DNA of 64,000 bases from Candidatus Endomicrobiellum porotermitis (GTDB taxonomy: Bacteria > Elusimicrobiota > Endomicrobiia > Endomicrobiales > Endomicrobiaceae): contig JAITQE010000002.1 in assembly GCA_031289055.1 (NCBI GenBank), positions 1 through 64,000 on the forward strand, written 5' to 3'. Numbering within the stretch: position 1 is the first letter of the stretch; each line of letters starts with the position of its first letter. This document shows, piece by piece, positions 10,271-21,203 of this stretch. The notes under the pieces were generated by a model, which was not told where the DNA came from, did not search any database, and saw only the letters and a list, made by a program, of their open reading frames with translations. The translations under genes were made by a program, and so were the position numbers.

Positions 10271-11656
10271 CTAGCCTTCAACTTTCATCTCAATGATGTG
10301 CATTTTTTTCCATTTGCCAGACTCGTATCTCATGTAGCACGAAACGTTCAGTATGATACCATAAATAACCAAAACACTCCAGCAGCCGTATAGTCCGAAA
10401 CGTTTTGTCGCTATATACATGGCAATTGAAGCCGTCATGAAAAGTATAATCAAAAGTTTCATAACAAATTTTGTGTCGCCCGCGCCTTTTATCGCTGAAG
10501 AAAATATAATGCTTAAAGATTCAAAAAGAGAAAATGCCGCTATAAATCTAAATAATATTATTATAGTAGGTCTTATCTGCTCTATAATCAGAGCTTCGGC
10601 GCCTCTGGCAAACGGTTTTATAAGAAGATTCGGAACAAATAAAAACATTAAGAAGGTAAAGAGGATAAAAGTAAAGACTATTTGCGCGGCGGTTATTACG
10701 CTTTTTTGCGCCATAGAGGCTTTGTTTCTGCCGAGATAATTGCCTATCATGATAGATGTCGTTATGCCGCATCCCACAAGAGGCATATAAGCCAAATTGT
10801 AAATGTTCATGACAATATTTGTCGCCGATAACTCTAACTTGCCGAGAGTGCCGACTATAAGAGAAAAGAACGTAAATACCGACATATCCAAAAATATATG
10901 GACGCCGCTTGGTAACCCAAATCGTATAAATCTTTTTAAGAATTTAAAATTAGGTTTTAGCTGTCTTGCGTTAAATTTAGAGTCATTCTTTTTTTGAGAG
11001 AATAAAATAAGGAATACAATAAATACGATGGCAAATCCGATAATTGTAGAAAGAGCCGCGCCTTCTATGCCAAGCGCTGTGAAACCAAATCGTCCAAATA
11101 TTAGCAAATAATCTAAAATAATATTTACAAATATGCCTATAAGATTAACTAATAAGACCGTTTTAGTCTTTTCTCTCCCGGCGTAAAATCCAGATAATGC
11201 GTACGAGCCAAGATAGAAAAATGAGCCGTAGCATAAGATATTAAAATACTTTATTTCTTCTTGAATAATATCTTTTGAGTGTCCTATGAAATTAAAAATA
11301 CTAGAGGAAAACAGCGTAAACGAAAAAATGACGACGGAACTTAAAGCGGCAAAATGAATAGCTTGCCAGACCGACGGACCGATGGACTTGTATTCTTTTT
11401 TGCCGTTATATTGCGCAACAAAAACGTCAATATAAGCTATGGTGCCTTGGAATATAAATACAATAGAACTGTTTAACAGTCCCGCTGGAAACGCCGCGGC
11501 GTAAGAATCATGCGAGCGCCACGCTAGAAAAAAACTGTCTATAAAATTTTGAAAAGCCCAAGCTCCCGTTGATATTATAAGCGGCAAAGCTATTTTAAAA
11601 AATTCGCGATACCCGGCTTTTGCTCGCCATCGTCTCATAATATATTTAAAAATCAT
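10271..11656 (-). CDS. MATE family efflux transporter
   Basis: 12-TM MATE-like protein, 'IALPLIISTGAWAFQNFIDSFFLAW...AAFPAGLLNSSIVFIFQGTIAYIDVFVAQYNG'. Confidence 0.88.
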   Translation of the reverse strand: MIFKYIMRRWRAKAGYREFFKIALPLIISTGAWAFQNFIDSFFLAWRSHDSYAAAFPAGLLNSSIVFIFQGTIAYIDVFVAQYNGKKEYKSIGPSVWQAIHFAALSSVVIFSFTLFSSSIFNFIGHSKDIIQEEIKYFNILCYGSFFYLGSYALSGFYAGREKTKTVLLVNLIGIFVNIILDYLLIFGRFGFTALGIEGAALSTIIGFAIVFIVFLILFSQKKNDSKFNARQLKPNFKFLKRFIRFGLPSGVHIFLDMSVFTFFSLIVGTLGKLELSATNIVMNIYNLAYMPLVGCGITTSIMIGNYLGRNKASMAQKSVITAAQIVFTFILFTFLMFLFVPNLLIKPFARGAEALIIEQIRPTIIILFRFIAAFSLFESLSIIFSSAIKGAGDTKFVMKLLIILFMTASIAMYIATKRFGLYGCWSVLVIYGIILNVSCYMRYESGKWKKMHIIEMKVEG

Positions 11657-11802
11657 GGTTTGTATTCTATATAATTTACCGTTAATTTTCCAGTTTTGAC
11701 TGCGGCGGCGGAAACTATAAGTTTAGATCGCGAATTAAAATCAAGAAAAATAAAGGCTCTCTTCTTTTATTTTTACAAGATTTATTATAAAATCTTAAAA
11801 TT

Positions 11803-12585
11803 ATGAGTAATTTTATAGAGATGGAAAATGTATCCGTACTTCGCGGCTCAAGAGAAATTTTAAGCAATGTTAAGTTGACTATAAAAGCGGGCGAAAATGT
11901 TGCGATAATAGGTCCTAACGGCTCCGGAAAATCCACGTTTATAAAGCTGGTTACTCGTTCTATTTATCCGTATTATACAGAATCTGGCGTCTGTAAGTTG
12001 TTTGGGCGCGAAGATTGGAACGTAGCGGATTTGCGCAATACGCTTGGCATAGTTACAAGCGAGCTTCAATACGATTTTCACAACGAAACAACGGGGTTTG
12101 AAGCCGTGTTGTCCGGCTTTTTTTCAAGTATTGGAATAGGCAAAAATCATATTGTTACAAAGGCGATGGTTGAAAAAGCGGATAAGACGATAGATTTAAT
12201 GGAAGTGTCATATTTAAAAAATGAAAAGTTTGAGATTATGTCTTCCGGAGAAGCAAGAAGGTTTTTGATAGCGAGGGCGCTTGTAAATGAACCCAAAGCG
12301 TTGATTTTGGACGAGCCTTCAAACGGCTTGGATATAGCCTCGTCGTTGAACCTCCATAAAATTATGAGGAAGATAGTCGCGAGCGGCGCTAATATAATAC
12401 TCGTAACTCATTTAGTCTCGGACATCATTCCTGAGATAAACAGATTTGTGTTTTTTAAAAATGGCAAAATTTTTGCCGATGGGAAACGCGCGAACGTTTT
12501 TACGGATAAGAATCTATCTTCTCTTTTTGGCGTCGCTGTGGAAATCGGCGAAAACAACGGATTTTGCAGTATTATGACAACATAG
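11803..12585 (+). CDS. ABC transporter ATP-binding protein
   Basis: Walker A 'GPNGSGKSTF', signature 'MSSGEARRFLIARALV', Walker B 'LILDEPSNGLD'. Confidence 0.93.
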   Translation: MSNFIEMENVSVLRGSREILSNVKLTIKAGENVAIIGPNGSGKSTFIKLVTRSIYPYYTESGVCKLFGREDWNVADLRNTLGIVTSELQYDFHNETTGFEAVLSGFFSSIGIGKNHIVTKAMVEKADKTIDLMEVSYLKNEKFEIMSSGEARRFLIARALVNEPKALILDEPSNGLDIASSLNLHKIMRKIVASGANIILVTHLVSDIIPEINRFVFFKNGKIFADGKRANVFTDKNLSSLFGVAVEIGENNGFCSIMTT

Positions 12586-12606
12586 CGATATAACGTAGGA
12601 TAAACG

Positions 12607-15177
12607 ATGAAAAAGTGGATAAAAATTGTTCTGGTTCCTTTAGGCTTTTTAATTTTTATAGGAGCATTGGCTCTTTTACATAATCAATTAAAAAATTTTA
12701 GTTATGTCGACGTTATCAATGCGTTAAAGGCAATCCCTGCCGCAAGAATTGTAATAGCGTTGTGTTTGGCTTTGTCATACTATTTGATTTTAGGCGGTTA
12801 TGATATTGTCGCTTTTAAGTTTATTGACGCTAAAGTTCCAGTAAAGCCTAAAGACGTCTTGTTTACGTGTTTCATAAGTAATGTTTTAGCCAATAATACT
12901 GGCTATTCCATGCTTTTTGGCGGTTCCATAAGATACAGGCTTTATTCTTTATACAACGTTTCAATGATTGACGTTACAAAAGTGCTTCTGTTTTCTTCAG
13001 CGACAATATGGCTTGGACTTTTGGCTGTAGGCGGGATCATTTTTACTTTTGCTCCCGTTTCGTTAGAAGGGATATTAAATTTAAATATTTCAACAAGAAT
13101 AATCGGGTTGATTTCCTTAGCTGTTTTGGTTTTGTATATTTTATTAAGCAGGCTTCACTCAAAACCGTGCAAAATTTTTAAATGGACGGTCTCTTTTCCA
13201 AACATAAAGATTGTAACGGCTCAGGTGTTGCTTGCCACAAGCGATTGGGTTGTCGCTTCTTTTACGCTTTTTGTCCTTATGCCTGAAGGCTATATATCCT
13301 ATTTTGCGCTGCTCAAAGTTTTCCTCGTATCGCAATTTCTTGTGATTATAAGCCAAGTGCCGGGCGGAATGGGCGTTCTTGAAACGTCAATAACTCTTTT
13401 AATGCCGAATTCTGCAAACAACCCAGGCGTTATAAGCGCTCTTCTCGCCTATAGGGCGGTATTTTATTTCTTTCCGCTTTTAATAGCTCTTGTTATGTTA
13501 GGGACTTTTGAAATTATGGTTTTTACTAAAAATTTCAATAGGACGGCGAAGGTTTTTGGAAAAACGGTTTCGTCGCTTGTGGTTCAAGTCATAGCTCTAT
13601 GTTCTTTTTTTGTAGGTATGATAGCTATGTTTTCAGCGTCTACTCCGTTTAATGTCGCTCAATTAAAGGTTATTATAAACTTACTTCCTTCTTGGTTTGC
13701 GGATTTATCGCACTTCTTATTAAGTATTACGGCAATAGGCGTTTTGTTTATATCCCGAGCTTTGCAGCTTAGGATTAAAAAAGCGTGGAGCATATCCTGT
13801 TTTTTGGTAGCTTTTGCCATAGCTTTGATACTTATTGTTGGAGAACCGACTTTAGTTCTTGCGTGCTTTGTGTCTTTATTAGTTGTTTTATTGTTTTCAA
13901 AAAAATATTTCTACAGGGATATTCCTATACTCAAAACAAATTTTAGTTCGTGGTGGTTTTGCGCGGTTGGCGGAGTATTCGCCTTATCTGTTTGGATAGG
14001 ATTCTTTATAAATAGACAAAACATTTTCTCTTGGATACATCTTAATGTGTTTTTTAGCAATCTTTTAAACACTAATGATGCGGCGAGATTTTTAAGAGCA
14101 AGTCTTGGCGTCGGCGCTATAATACTAATAGTTATTGTTGAACAGATACTTAAAAACTTTTTTAATAAGACTTTGTCGTTTACAAAAAAAGATGTGGAGG
14201 CAATAACGCGTTCTTCAGATTACGCGTACTCGCTGTATGCTTTGGCTTCTGATAAGGAATTTATAGTAAATGACGAGAAAGATGCGTTTATAATGTACGC
14301 TAAGTCAAAAGACAGTTGGATTGTTTTAGGAGATCCGGTCGGAAGAAATTTTAGCAGAAACGAACTCTTGTGGAAGTTTAAAGAGATTGCTGACAGGGCT
14401 TCCGCCAAGCCTGCGTTTGTGGGTATAGACGGAAAATACGCGCAAATTTACGACGACGTTGGGCTTGATATTTTTGACATAGGTCAGGAAGCAAAAATAT
14501 CGTTGAAAAATTTTAATATATACGACGAGAAATTTAAAAGTTTTTATGATTTGGAAAGTAAGATAGAAAATGCGGGGTTTACTTATAAGCCTTTAAGCGC
14601 AGATATGTTTAACAGGTATAAAGCTGAATTCTCGGAGATAAATAAGCAGTGGGTAGAAGATAAGCATTATTTTGAAATGAACTTTGTCCCGGGGAAGTAT
14701 GATGAAATATATATGCAATACATGGACTTTAGCGTTTTGGAAAAAGACGGAAAGGTTTACGCTTTTTCAATTTTGTTAAAAACAGATAATAGACACGAAA
14801 TATCTTCTGGCGTAGCGAGGTATTTAAAAAGCGAGTATGATTTATTTTCCTATATCATGTTTAAAAATATTATTTACGCTAAAGATAATGGATATAAATG
14901 GTTTGATTTAGGGCTTGCTTACTTTAATAGGTCTGATAATAGCGGCGATGTCGCAAAATATTTCGCAAAGATGTTTATGTTTGCTGAACATTTTAAGTAT
15001 GATATTGCGTCTTTAAGAGAATTTAAGGAGAAGTTTTCTCCTATTTGGCGCGACAAATATGTGGCTATACACCCAGACAAGTATATTGTTTCATTCATTA
15101 AAAATTTTACGGCTCTTATTTCTCCTAAGAAAATCGTTGACAGAAAGAACTTTTTTAAAAGGTTTTTTAGAAAATGA
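12607..15177 (+). CDS. mprF: MprF-type phosphatidylglycerol lysyltransferase/flippase
   Basis: N-terminal multi-TM flippase region plus C-terminal DUF2156 synthetase domain ('WIVLGDPVG', 'YKWFDLGLAYF', 'FKEKFSPIWRDKYVA'). Confidence 0.9.
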   Translation: MKKWIKIVLVPLGFLIFIGALALLHNQLKNFSYVDVINALKAIPAARIVIALCLALSYYLILGGYDIVAFKFIDAKVPVKPKDVLFTCFISNVLANNTGYSMLFGGSIRYRLYSLYNVSMIDVTKVLLFSSATIWLGLLAVGGIIFTFAPVSLEGILNLNISTRIIGLISLAVLVLYILLSRLHSKPCKIFKWTVSFPNIKIVTAQVLLATSDWVVASFTLFVLMPEGYISYFALLKVFLVSQFLVIISQVPGGMGVLETSITLLMPNSANNPGVISALLAYRAVFYFFPLLIALVMLGTFEIMVFTKNFNRTAKVFGKTVSSLVVQVIALCSFFVGMIAMFSASTPFNVAQLKVIINLLPSWFADLSHFLLSITAIGVLFISRALQLRIKKAWSISCFLVAFAIALILIVGEPTLVLACFVSLLVVLLFSKKYFYRDIPILKTNFSSWWFCAVGGVFALSVWIGFFINRQNIFSWIHLNVFFSNLLNTNDAARFLRASLGVGAIILIVIVEQILKNFFNKTLSFTKKDVEAITRSSDYAYSLYALASDKEFIVNDEKDAFIMYAKSKDSWIVLGDPVGRNFSRNELLWKFKEIADRASAKPAFVGIDGKYAQIYDDVGLDIFDIGQEAKISLKNFNIYDEKFKSFYDLESKIENAGFTYKPLSADMFNRYKAEFSEINKQWVEDKHYFEMNFVPGKYDEIYMQYMDFSVLEKDGKVYAFSILLKTDNRHEISSGVARYLKSEYDLFSYIMFKNIIYAKDNGYKWFDLGLAYFNRSDNSGDVAKYFAKMFMFAEHFKYDIASLREFKEKFSPIWRDKYVAIHPDKYIVSFIKNFTALISPKKIVDRKNFFKRFFRK

Positions 15178-16142
15178 AGGCATGGGATGTTTTCTATCAA
15201 GATATTATTCAAACCGGTTTAGTAAAATCCAAAGATAAAATCGTCCTTGCTGTTTCAGGCGGACAAGATTCTGTTTGTATGCTTCATTTGTTTTGGCGTT
15301 TGGCAAAAAAAATGCAAATAGAACTTTTGACGGCGAATTTCAATCATAATTTAAGAAAAGAGTCCGTCAAAGAAGCCCAAATCGTTAAAAATTTATCATA
15401 CAAACTTGGAATTGATTGCATTTTGGAAAGCGTTGACGTAAAAGACTACTCTAAAAAAGAATCTGTCTCCGTTGAAACGGCGGGACGGAACTTAAGGTAT
15501 TTGGTGCTTGAAAATATAGCTAAGAAACACAAATGCAATAAGATTTCCACCGCTCACAACGCCAACGATAACGCCGAAACTGTTTTAATGTGGCTTTTGA
15601 GGGGAAGCGGAAATTTTACGGGTATGCCTCAAGAAAGGAATGTAAATAGAAAAATTGCCATTATAAGACCATTGCTCCCGATTAAAAGAAGATTGATTGA
15701 AGATTATATAAATACGCATAAATTGCCTTTCTGCACAGACAAGTCCAATTTTTCTGATGTTTATACCCGCAACAAAATAAGGCTTTCTATTATTCCCTTA
15801 TGTGAAGAAATAAATACTATGGCTGTTGAACATATATTTAATTTAAGCCGTATACAAACTATAGAAGACGCTTATTTGGAAGAGATTACGCTTAAATATT
15901 TAAGAAAATGCGCGAAAGTTAGCAAAAAGCGGGTTCTGCTTGATTTAACAATGTTTTTGCGGTATAATAAAGCAATTCAATACAGAATTTTGAAGAATAT
16001 TTTGCCTCAAAAAAAGTACAATTCTTATATCAATTTAATAATGCGTAAAATTTTGTCGTCAGATTTATCCGTTTATAAGATATCGGACGAGTGGAGTTTT
16101 TGCGTTAAGCCAAACAATAGAGCATATTTTATAAAAGGGTAA
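15174..16142 (+). CDS. tilS: tRNA(Ile)-lysidine synthase
   Basis: PP-loop 'LAVSGGQDSVCMLHL', 'TAHNANDNAETVLMWLLRGSG'. Confidence 0.93.
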   Translation: MKAWDVFYQDIIQTGLVKSKDKIVLAVSGGQDSVCMLHLFWRLAKKMQIELLTANFNHNLRKESVKEAQIVKNLSYKLGIDCILESVDVKDYSKKESVSVETAGRNLRYLVLENIAKKHKCNKISTAHNANDNAETVLMWLLRGSGNFTGMPQERNVNRKIAIIRPLLPIKRRLIEDYINTHKLPFCTDKSNFSDVYTRNKIRLSIIPLCEEINTMAVEHIFNLSRIQTIEDAYLEEITLKYLRKCAKVSKKRVLLDLTMFLRYNKAIQYRILKNILPQKKYNSYINLIMRKILSSDLSVYKISDEWSFCVKPNNRAYFIKG

Positions 16143-16147
16143 ATAAA

Positions 16148-16687
16148 ATGACGGATAAACGGAATAACTATAACGTTGACGTTTTAATTCCGGCTGAAGA
16201 TATTCGTAAAAAAGTTTCAGAAGTAGGCGCGCAAATATCAAAGGATTATGCGGGAAAGAGTATTCTTATAATTGCGGTTTTAAACGGTAGTTTTATTTTC
16301 TGCGCGGATTTGGTGCGCAGTTTAGATTTAGAATGCAAAGTTGATTTTATTTCTGTCGGTTCTTACATAGGCGCGCAAACGCAGGGAAAGGTGAAAGTAG
16401 TTTCAGGTATCAAAGAAGATATTATTGGCAGGGACGTTATCATAGTTGAAGACGTTGTCGATAGAGGTTTTACTTTAGATTTCTTGATAAAAGAAATGTC
16501 TTTGAAAAAGCCTAAAAGCATAAAGACTTGCGTTTTTTTAAATAAGAAGCGCGCTAGAGAAAAGGAAGTCGCCGTAGATTACAGTTGTTTTGAAGTGGGA
16601 AATGATTTTGTCGTCGGTTATGGACTGGACTACAATGGATTTTTTAGACAGTTGCCTTATGTTGGGAAAATAAAGGAGTCGGTTTAA
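16148..16687 (+). CDS. hpt: Hypoxanthine phosphoribosyltransferase
   Basis: 'VIIVEDVVDRGFTLDFL' PRPP loop and 'FVVGYGLDYNGFFRQLPYVG'. Confidence 0.95.
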   Translation: MTDKRNNYNVDVLIPAEDIRKKVSEVGAQISKDYAGKSILIIAVLNGSFIFCADLVRSLDLECKVDFISVGSYIGAQTQGKVKVVSGIKEDIIGRDVIIVEDVVDRGFTLDFLIKEMSLKKPKSIKTCVFLNKKRAREKEVAVDYSCFEVGNDFVVGYGLDYNGFFRQLPYVGKIKESV

Positions 16688-18609
16688 TGAAGAAAAAAAG
16701 TCCATGGCATATACTTTTTTGGATAACGCTTTTTATAATTATATTTATGCTTATGAATTCTGACGGAAAGAAAGGTCCGGAAGCAGAGCTTGAATATTCC
16801 CAGTTTAAGCAGCATATAAGAGCGGGCAGCGTATCCAAAGTTGTAGTTGGACAGGATTTTATAAAAGGTCAATTTAGAGATTCCGAAGGAGTTTTAAAGA
16901 AGTTTAAAACTATTCCTATGAATGACCCCAACCTTATAAAAGACATGGAGGAAAACAAAGTTCTTGAATTTTCCTCTGTTGAAAAAAGCGGTTGGCTTAG
17001 TTCTCTTTTAGTAAGCTGTTTGCCGATGGCTCTTTTCATTTTTGTGTGGTTTTTCCTTATGAGAGGAATGATGGCTGGCGGCGGCAAGCAGGCTATGTCT
17101 TTTGGTAAAACAAAAGCAAAACTTGCAGGAAACAACGCCGCTAAAAAAGTTACTTTTAAAGATGTCGCGGGATGCAACGAGGCAAAAGAAGAATTGCAAG
17201 AAATAATAGAATTTTTAAAAGATCCGGCTAAATTTCAAAAATTGGGCGGAAAGATTCCAAAAGGAGTTCTTCTTTTTGGATCTCCGGGTACGGGAAAAAC
17301 TTTGCTTGCCAAAGCCGTCTCGGGAGAAGCCGGAGTTCCTTTCTTTTCTTCAAGCGGTTCTGAATTTGTTGAAATGTTTGTAGGCGTAGGAGCTTCAAGA
17401 GTAAGAGATTTATTCGATCAAGGCAGGAAGTCTGCTCCTTGTTTGTTATTTGTAGACGAAATAGATGCCGTCGGTAGGCATAGATTTGCTGGGATCGGCG
17501 GAGGTCACGATGAAAGAGAGCAAACTTTAAATCAATTGCTTGTTGAAATGGACGGTTTTGACACAAAAGAAGGCGTTATCCTAATTGCCGCTACAAACAG
17601 ACCCGACGTTTTAGATCCCGCGCTTTTAAGGCCTGGAAGATTTGACAGGCAGGTTCTAGTTCCAAGTCCGGATTTAAAAGACAGAGAAGAGATTCTTGCG
17701 GTGCACGCCCAAAAAATTAAGTTGGATAGCGATGTAAACTTAAACGTTATAGCCAGAAGAACTTCGGGGTTTGTCGGCGCTGATTTGGCAAATCTCATAA
17801 ATGAAGCGGCGCTGCTTGCCGCTAGAAACGGTCAAAAAGCCGTAAATATGAAAAATACGGAAGAAGCTATAGACAGAATTCTTGCGGGACCTCAGAGAAA
17901 ATCTCGCATGATGTCTGAAAAAGAGAAAAAAGTTATAGCTTATCATGAAGCTGGACATACTATAGTTGCAAAACTACTTCCGACGGCAGATCCTGTTCAT
18001 AAAGTTTCCATAGTGCCTAGAGGTCCGGCGCTTGGTTATACCCTTCAGCTTCCGGAAGAGGATAAATACCTAACTTCCAAAACTGAACTTTTAGACAGAC
18101 TGGCGATACTCTTTGGCGGACGCGTCGCCGAAGAAGTAATGTTTTCAGAAATAACAACCGGAGCTCAGAACGATATTTCAAAAGCCACAGAAATTGCGAC
18201 AAGAATGGTTATGGAATTTGGCATGAGCGAGAAAATAGGTCCAATGGCTTTACAAAGACCTAACGAAGAAATTTTCCTTGGAAGAGATATTTCAAGAGAA
18301 GTAAGGCATTCCGGTAAAACTTCGGAACTTATAGACGAAGAGATTAAGAAGATTATAGATGGCGCTAAAGCTAAAGCGACGAAACTTATTAAAGATAATT
18401 TAGCAAAGCTTGGTAAGCTTGTAAATTGTCTTTTAGAGAGAGAAAATCTTAATGGCGAAGAAGTTGATAAAATAATGAAAGGCGAAGATTTGCCTCCCGT
18501 CGCAGAAAAAGCGCCGGTAACAAAAGAAGACGGAAAAGAAGCCGCGATTGAAAAAGAAGTTATAAAAGAAAAAATTGACGGCGGACAACGGAAAAGTGAA
18601 AAAATTTAA
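16687..18609 (+). CDS. ftsH: ATP-dependent zinc metalloprotease FtsH
   Basis: '[46 protein letters not shown]', HEAGH zinc motif. Confidence 0.98.
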   Translation: MKKKSPWHILFWITLFIIIFMLMNSDGKKGPEAELEYSQFKQHIRAGSVSKVVVGQDFIKGQFRDSEGVLKKFKTIPMNDPNLIKDMEENKVLEFSSVEKSGWLSSLLVSCLPMALFIFVWFFLMRGMMAGGGKQAMSFGKTKAKLAGNNAAKKVTFKDVAGCNEAKEELQEIIEFLKDPAKFQKLGGKIPKGVLLFGSPGTGKTLLAKAVSGEAGVPFFSSSGSEFVEMFVGVGASRVRDLFDQGRKSAPCLLFVDEIDAVGRHRFAGIGGGHDEREQTLNQLLVEMDGFDTKEGVILIAATNRPDVLDPALLRPGRFDRQVLVPSPDLKDREEILAVHAQKIKLDSDVNLNVIARRTSGFVGADLANLINEAALLAARNGQKAVNMKNTEEAIDRILAGPQRKSRMMSEKEKKVIAYHEAGHTIVAKLLPTADPVHKVSIVPRGPALGYTLQLPEEDKYLTSKTELLDRLAILFGGRVAEEVMFSEITTGAQNDISKATEIATRMVMEFGMSEKIGPMALQRPNEEIFLGRDISREVRHSGKTSELIDEEIKKIIDGAKAKATKLIKDNLAKLGKLVNCLLERENLNGEEVDKIMKGEDLPPVAEKAPVTKEDGKEAAIEKEVIKEKIDGGQRKSEKI

Positions 18610-19171
18610 TTTTGACAAAAAAAAAGCTCAAGAAGCCATAAGGCTTTTGCTTGAATCTTTTGGAGAGGATTTAAACAGAGAAGGTCTTAGACGCACTCCA
18701 GAAAGAGTAGCTGAGTTTTATAAAGAAGCTTTATCAGGCAATGAAGTTGACTCTTCGGAACTTGTTCCAGTTCGCTATGCTGCGGAAGAGCATGAAGAAA
18801 TAATACTTGTTAAAGACATACCGTTTTATTCGTTGTGCGAGCATCACCTTTTGCCTTTTTTCGGCAAAGCTTGCGCGGCGTACGTGCCGCGTAAAGATAA
18901 AATAGTAGGCGTGTCAAAACTTGTAAGGCTTGTGGAAGTTTTCGCTAATAGGCTTCAGTTGCAAGAAAGACTTACAAAACAAGTCGCTGATACTATAATG
19001 AAGTCAATAGATCCGCACGGAGTCATGGTTGTTATTGAAGCCGAACATTTGTGCATGACAATGAGAGGCGTTAAAAAACCGGGAACTAAAATTCTCACTT
19101 CAGCCATGAGAGGAATATTTTTAAAAGACGTAAGAACTCGTTCTGAGGCAATGTCTCTTTTGGGAAGATAA
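18596..19171 (+). CDS. folE: GTP cyclohydrolase I
   Basis: 'LCEHHLLPFFGKACAAYVP', 'VVIEAEHLCMTMRGVKKPG'; GTG start 18596 overlapping ftsH. Confidence 0.96.
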   Translation: MKKFNFDKKKAQEAIRLLLESFGEDLNREGLRRTPERVAEFYKEALSGNEVDSSELVPVRYAAEEHEEIILVKDIPFYSLCEHHLLPFFGKACAAYVPRKDKIVGVSKLVRLVEVFANRLQLQERLTKQVADTIMKSIDPHGVMVVIEAEHLCMTMRGVKKPGTKILTSAMRGIFLKDVRTRSEAMSLLGR

Positions 19172-19173
19172 AA

Positions 19174-20340
19174 TTGATAACAAGAAAAGCTGCGGTAAAT
19201 AATTTTAATGATGCTTTAAAACTTGTAAAAAACACCGGTTGCAGCGCTGTAGTTTACGAATCTTTAGCAAAAAAAGGCATTCTTGAACCCGTAAGTATAG
19301 AAAAGATAGACAATAGAGCGGCAAATATTTTGAAACAAGAGGCTATTTCCGTAGGCGCTGACGTAGCTTTGAGCGAGGGTATCAGCAGATTTAAACGTGG
19401 ATTTTCGGACGTAGTGTTATTTGCGACTATATCTCAGCTTGGCAAACTAGCGGACAAACTTAGCTTTCAGCCTTTTGGTTTAAAACAGCTTGCCGGAGAT
19501 TTTAAAAAAATAATAAGCAAAAGCAAAATTTTTAGATATAAAAACAAATCTTTGGATTTAACAAACCCAATTGTTATGGGTATAGTGAATATGGATCCGA
19601 ATTCTTTTTCTGGCGATGGGTTAACCTGTCCTGATAAAGCTTTAGAGCAAGCCGTTGAGTTTGAAAGGCTGGGGGCTGGAATTATAGACATCGGCGCGGA
19701 GTCTTCAAGGCCGGGCGTAAAGCTTGTTGATGTTAAAACCGAGATAAAAAGGTTGCTTCCCGCCTTAAAAAAAATAAGAAGACGCGTTAAAATTCCTATT
19801 TCTATAGATACTTACAAATACGAAACTGCAAAGGTCGCGTTGTCAGAAGGCGCCGATATAATCAACGATATTTTTTCTTTAACAAAAGGCAAAGACAAAT
19901 TGGCTAAACTTGTGGCGGATGCAAAAGCCGGGTTGATACTTATGCACATGAAAGGTCTGCCTAAGAATATGCAGATTGAGCCGAAATATAAAAATTGCAC
20001 TTCTGAAGTTTACGAATTTCTTTCTGAAAGGAAGTCTTATGCTATGGAATTTGGGATACAAGAAGAGTATATTGCCGTAGATCCGGGTCCCGGGTTTGGC
20101 AAGACAGTTAAACACAATATGGAACTAGTAAAGAATATGAGCGTTTTCTCTACGCTTGGAGCGGTAGTTGGGGCGGTATCGCGAAAACGATTTGTAAGAT
20201 CTTTGGCGGGCGGAGATAAAACGTCGTTTATAACTGCCAACTTTCTTACAGCGTTTTGCGGAGCTGATATTGTAAGAGTTCATGACGTCAAAGAAACTGT
20301 CAACGTTTTTGAAATAATAGAAACTTTTAGAGGAATATAA
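19174..20340 (+). CDS. folP: Dihydropteroate synthase with N-terminal extension
   Basis: 'VMGIVNMDPNSFSGDG', 'IIDIGAESSRPG', 'ISIDTYKYETAKVAL', 'VDPGPGFGKTVKHNMELV'. Confidence 0.95.
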   Translation: MITRKAAVNNFNDALKLVKNTGCSAVVYESLAKKGILEPVSIEKIDNRAANILKQEAISVGADVALSEGISRFKRGFSDVVLFATISQLGKLADKLSFQPFGLKQLAGDFKKIISKSKIFRYKNKSLDLTNPIVMGIVNMDPNSFSGDGLTCPDKALEQAVEFERLGAGIIDIGAESSRPGVKLVDVKTEIKRLLPALKKIRRRVKIPISIDTYKYETAKVALSEGADIINDIFSLTKGKDKLAKLVADAKAGLILMHMKGLPKNMQIEPKYKNCTSEVYEFLSERKSYAMEFGIQEEYIAVDPGPGFGKTVKHNMELVKNMSVFSTLGAVVGAVSRKRFVRSLAGGDKTSFITANFLTAFCGADIVRVHDVKETVNVFEIIETFRGI

Positions 20341-21107
20341 TGGAAACATTGATCGCTATTTATAACCTGTATATTTCGCATATCTTAGATATATTTATTC
20401 TTACGCTAATATTCTATAGAATAATCCTTATAATACAAGGAACAAGAACAATACAGATATTTATTGGCATATTGTTCATATTAGGATTAACCATAATATC
20501 CAGAGATATCTTGCGTTTGAAAGCGTTATCTTGGCTTTTGGATAATTTTTGGCTTGCCGCCGTTATCATATTTGCCGTAATCTTCCAGACTGAAATAAGA
20601 AATCTTCTTGCTCAGATAGGCGGGCGCCTCTGGGGAGCAAAGTCAAAAATCAAAGATTCTTATGTTATTGAAATGGTTGACGCGATTGAGGATTTAAGCT
20701 CTTCAATGACAGGTTGCCTTATCGCTATAGAAAATGAAATTGGCTTAAAGAGTTTTACTGAGACGGGAGTGCTTCTTAACGCCGATATTTCAAGAGAGCT
20801 GCTTCTTTCAATTTTTAAGAATAAATCTGCCCCTTTGCATGACGGCGCGATTATAATTTCCAATGGTAGGATAGTGTCTGCAGGCTGCGTTCTCCCTTTG
20901 AGCCATGACACAAATGTAAAATTGTTTGGAACAAGACATAGAGCCGCGCTTGGATTAAGCGAAGTAACAGACTCTATCGTGGTGGTAGTTTCGGAAGAAA
21001 CGGGGCAAATCTCTGTGGCTCACGGCGGTAAGCTGCACGGGAATAACTCTCTGTCAAAACTTCGGGAGATAATTAATACAAATGGCGAGGTCTTAAGAAC
21101 AAAATGA
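20340..21107 (+). CDS. cdaA: Diadenylate cyclase CdaA
   Basis: Three N-terminal TMs and DAC domain 'LHDGAIIISNGRIVSAGCVLPLS...FGTRHRAALGLSE'. Confidence 0.95.
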   Translation: METLIAIYNLYISHILDIFILTLIFYRIILIIQGTRTIQIFIGILFILGLTIISRDILRLKALSWLLDNFWLAAVIIFAVIFQTEIRNLLAQIGGRLWGAKSKIKDSYVIEMVDAIEDLSSSMTGCLIAIENEIGLKSFTETGVLLNADISRELLLSIFKNKSAPLHDGAIIISNGRIVSAGCVLPLSHDTNVKLFGTRHRAALGLSEVTDSIVVVVSEETGQISVAHGGKLHGNNSLSKLREIINTNGEVLRTK

Positions 21108-21202
21108 CAAAGTTATTTGTTAAAATCAAAAAAAATTGGCACCTGAAAGCGCTTGCGCTTGTTCTTGCGATTTTTGTATGGCTGTATGCGAGATATATGT
21201 AA
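21104..21202 (+). CDS. 32-aa ORF resembling only the N-terminal anchor of CdaR/YbbR
   Basis: MTKLFVKIKKNWHLKALALVLAIFVWLYARYM*; ATGA overlap with cdaA stop, glmM starts 2 bp later; YbbR proteins start with a K/N-W-x-LK-x-L-A-hydrophobic-W anchor. Confidence 0.6.
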   Translation: MTKLFVKIKKNWHLKALALVLAIFVWLYARYM

Positions 21203-21203
21203 A

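Noticed and set aside
10419-10739. 106-aa + strand ORF inside the MATE gene
   Set aside because: Antisense of an intact MATE transporter; no independent support.
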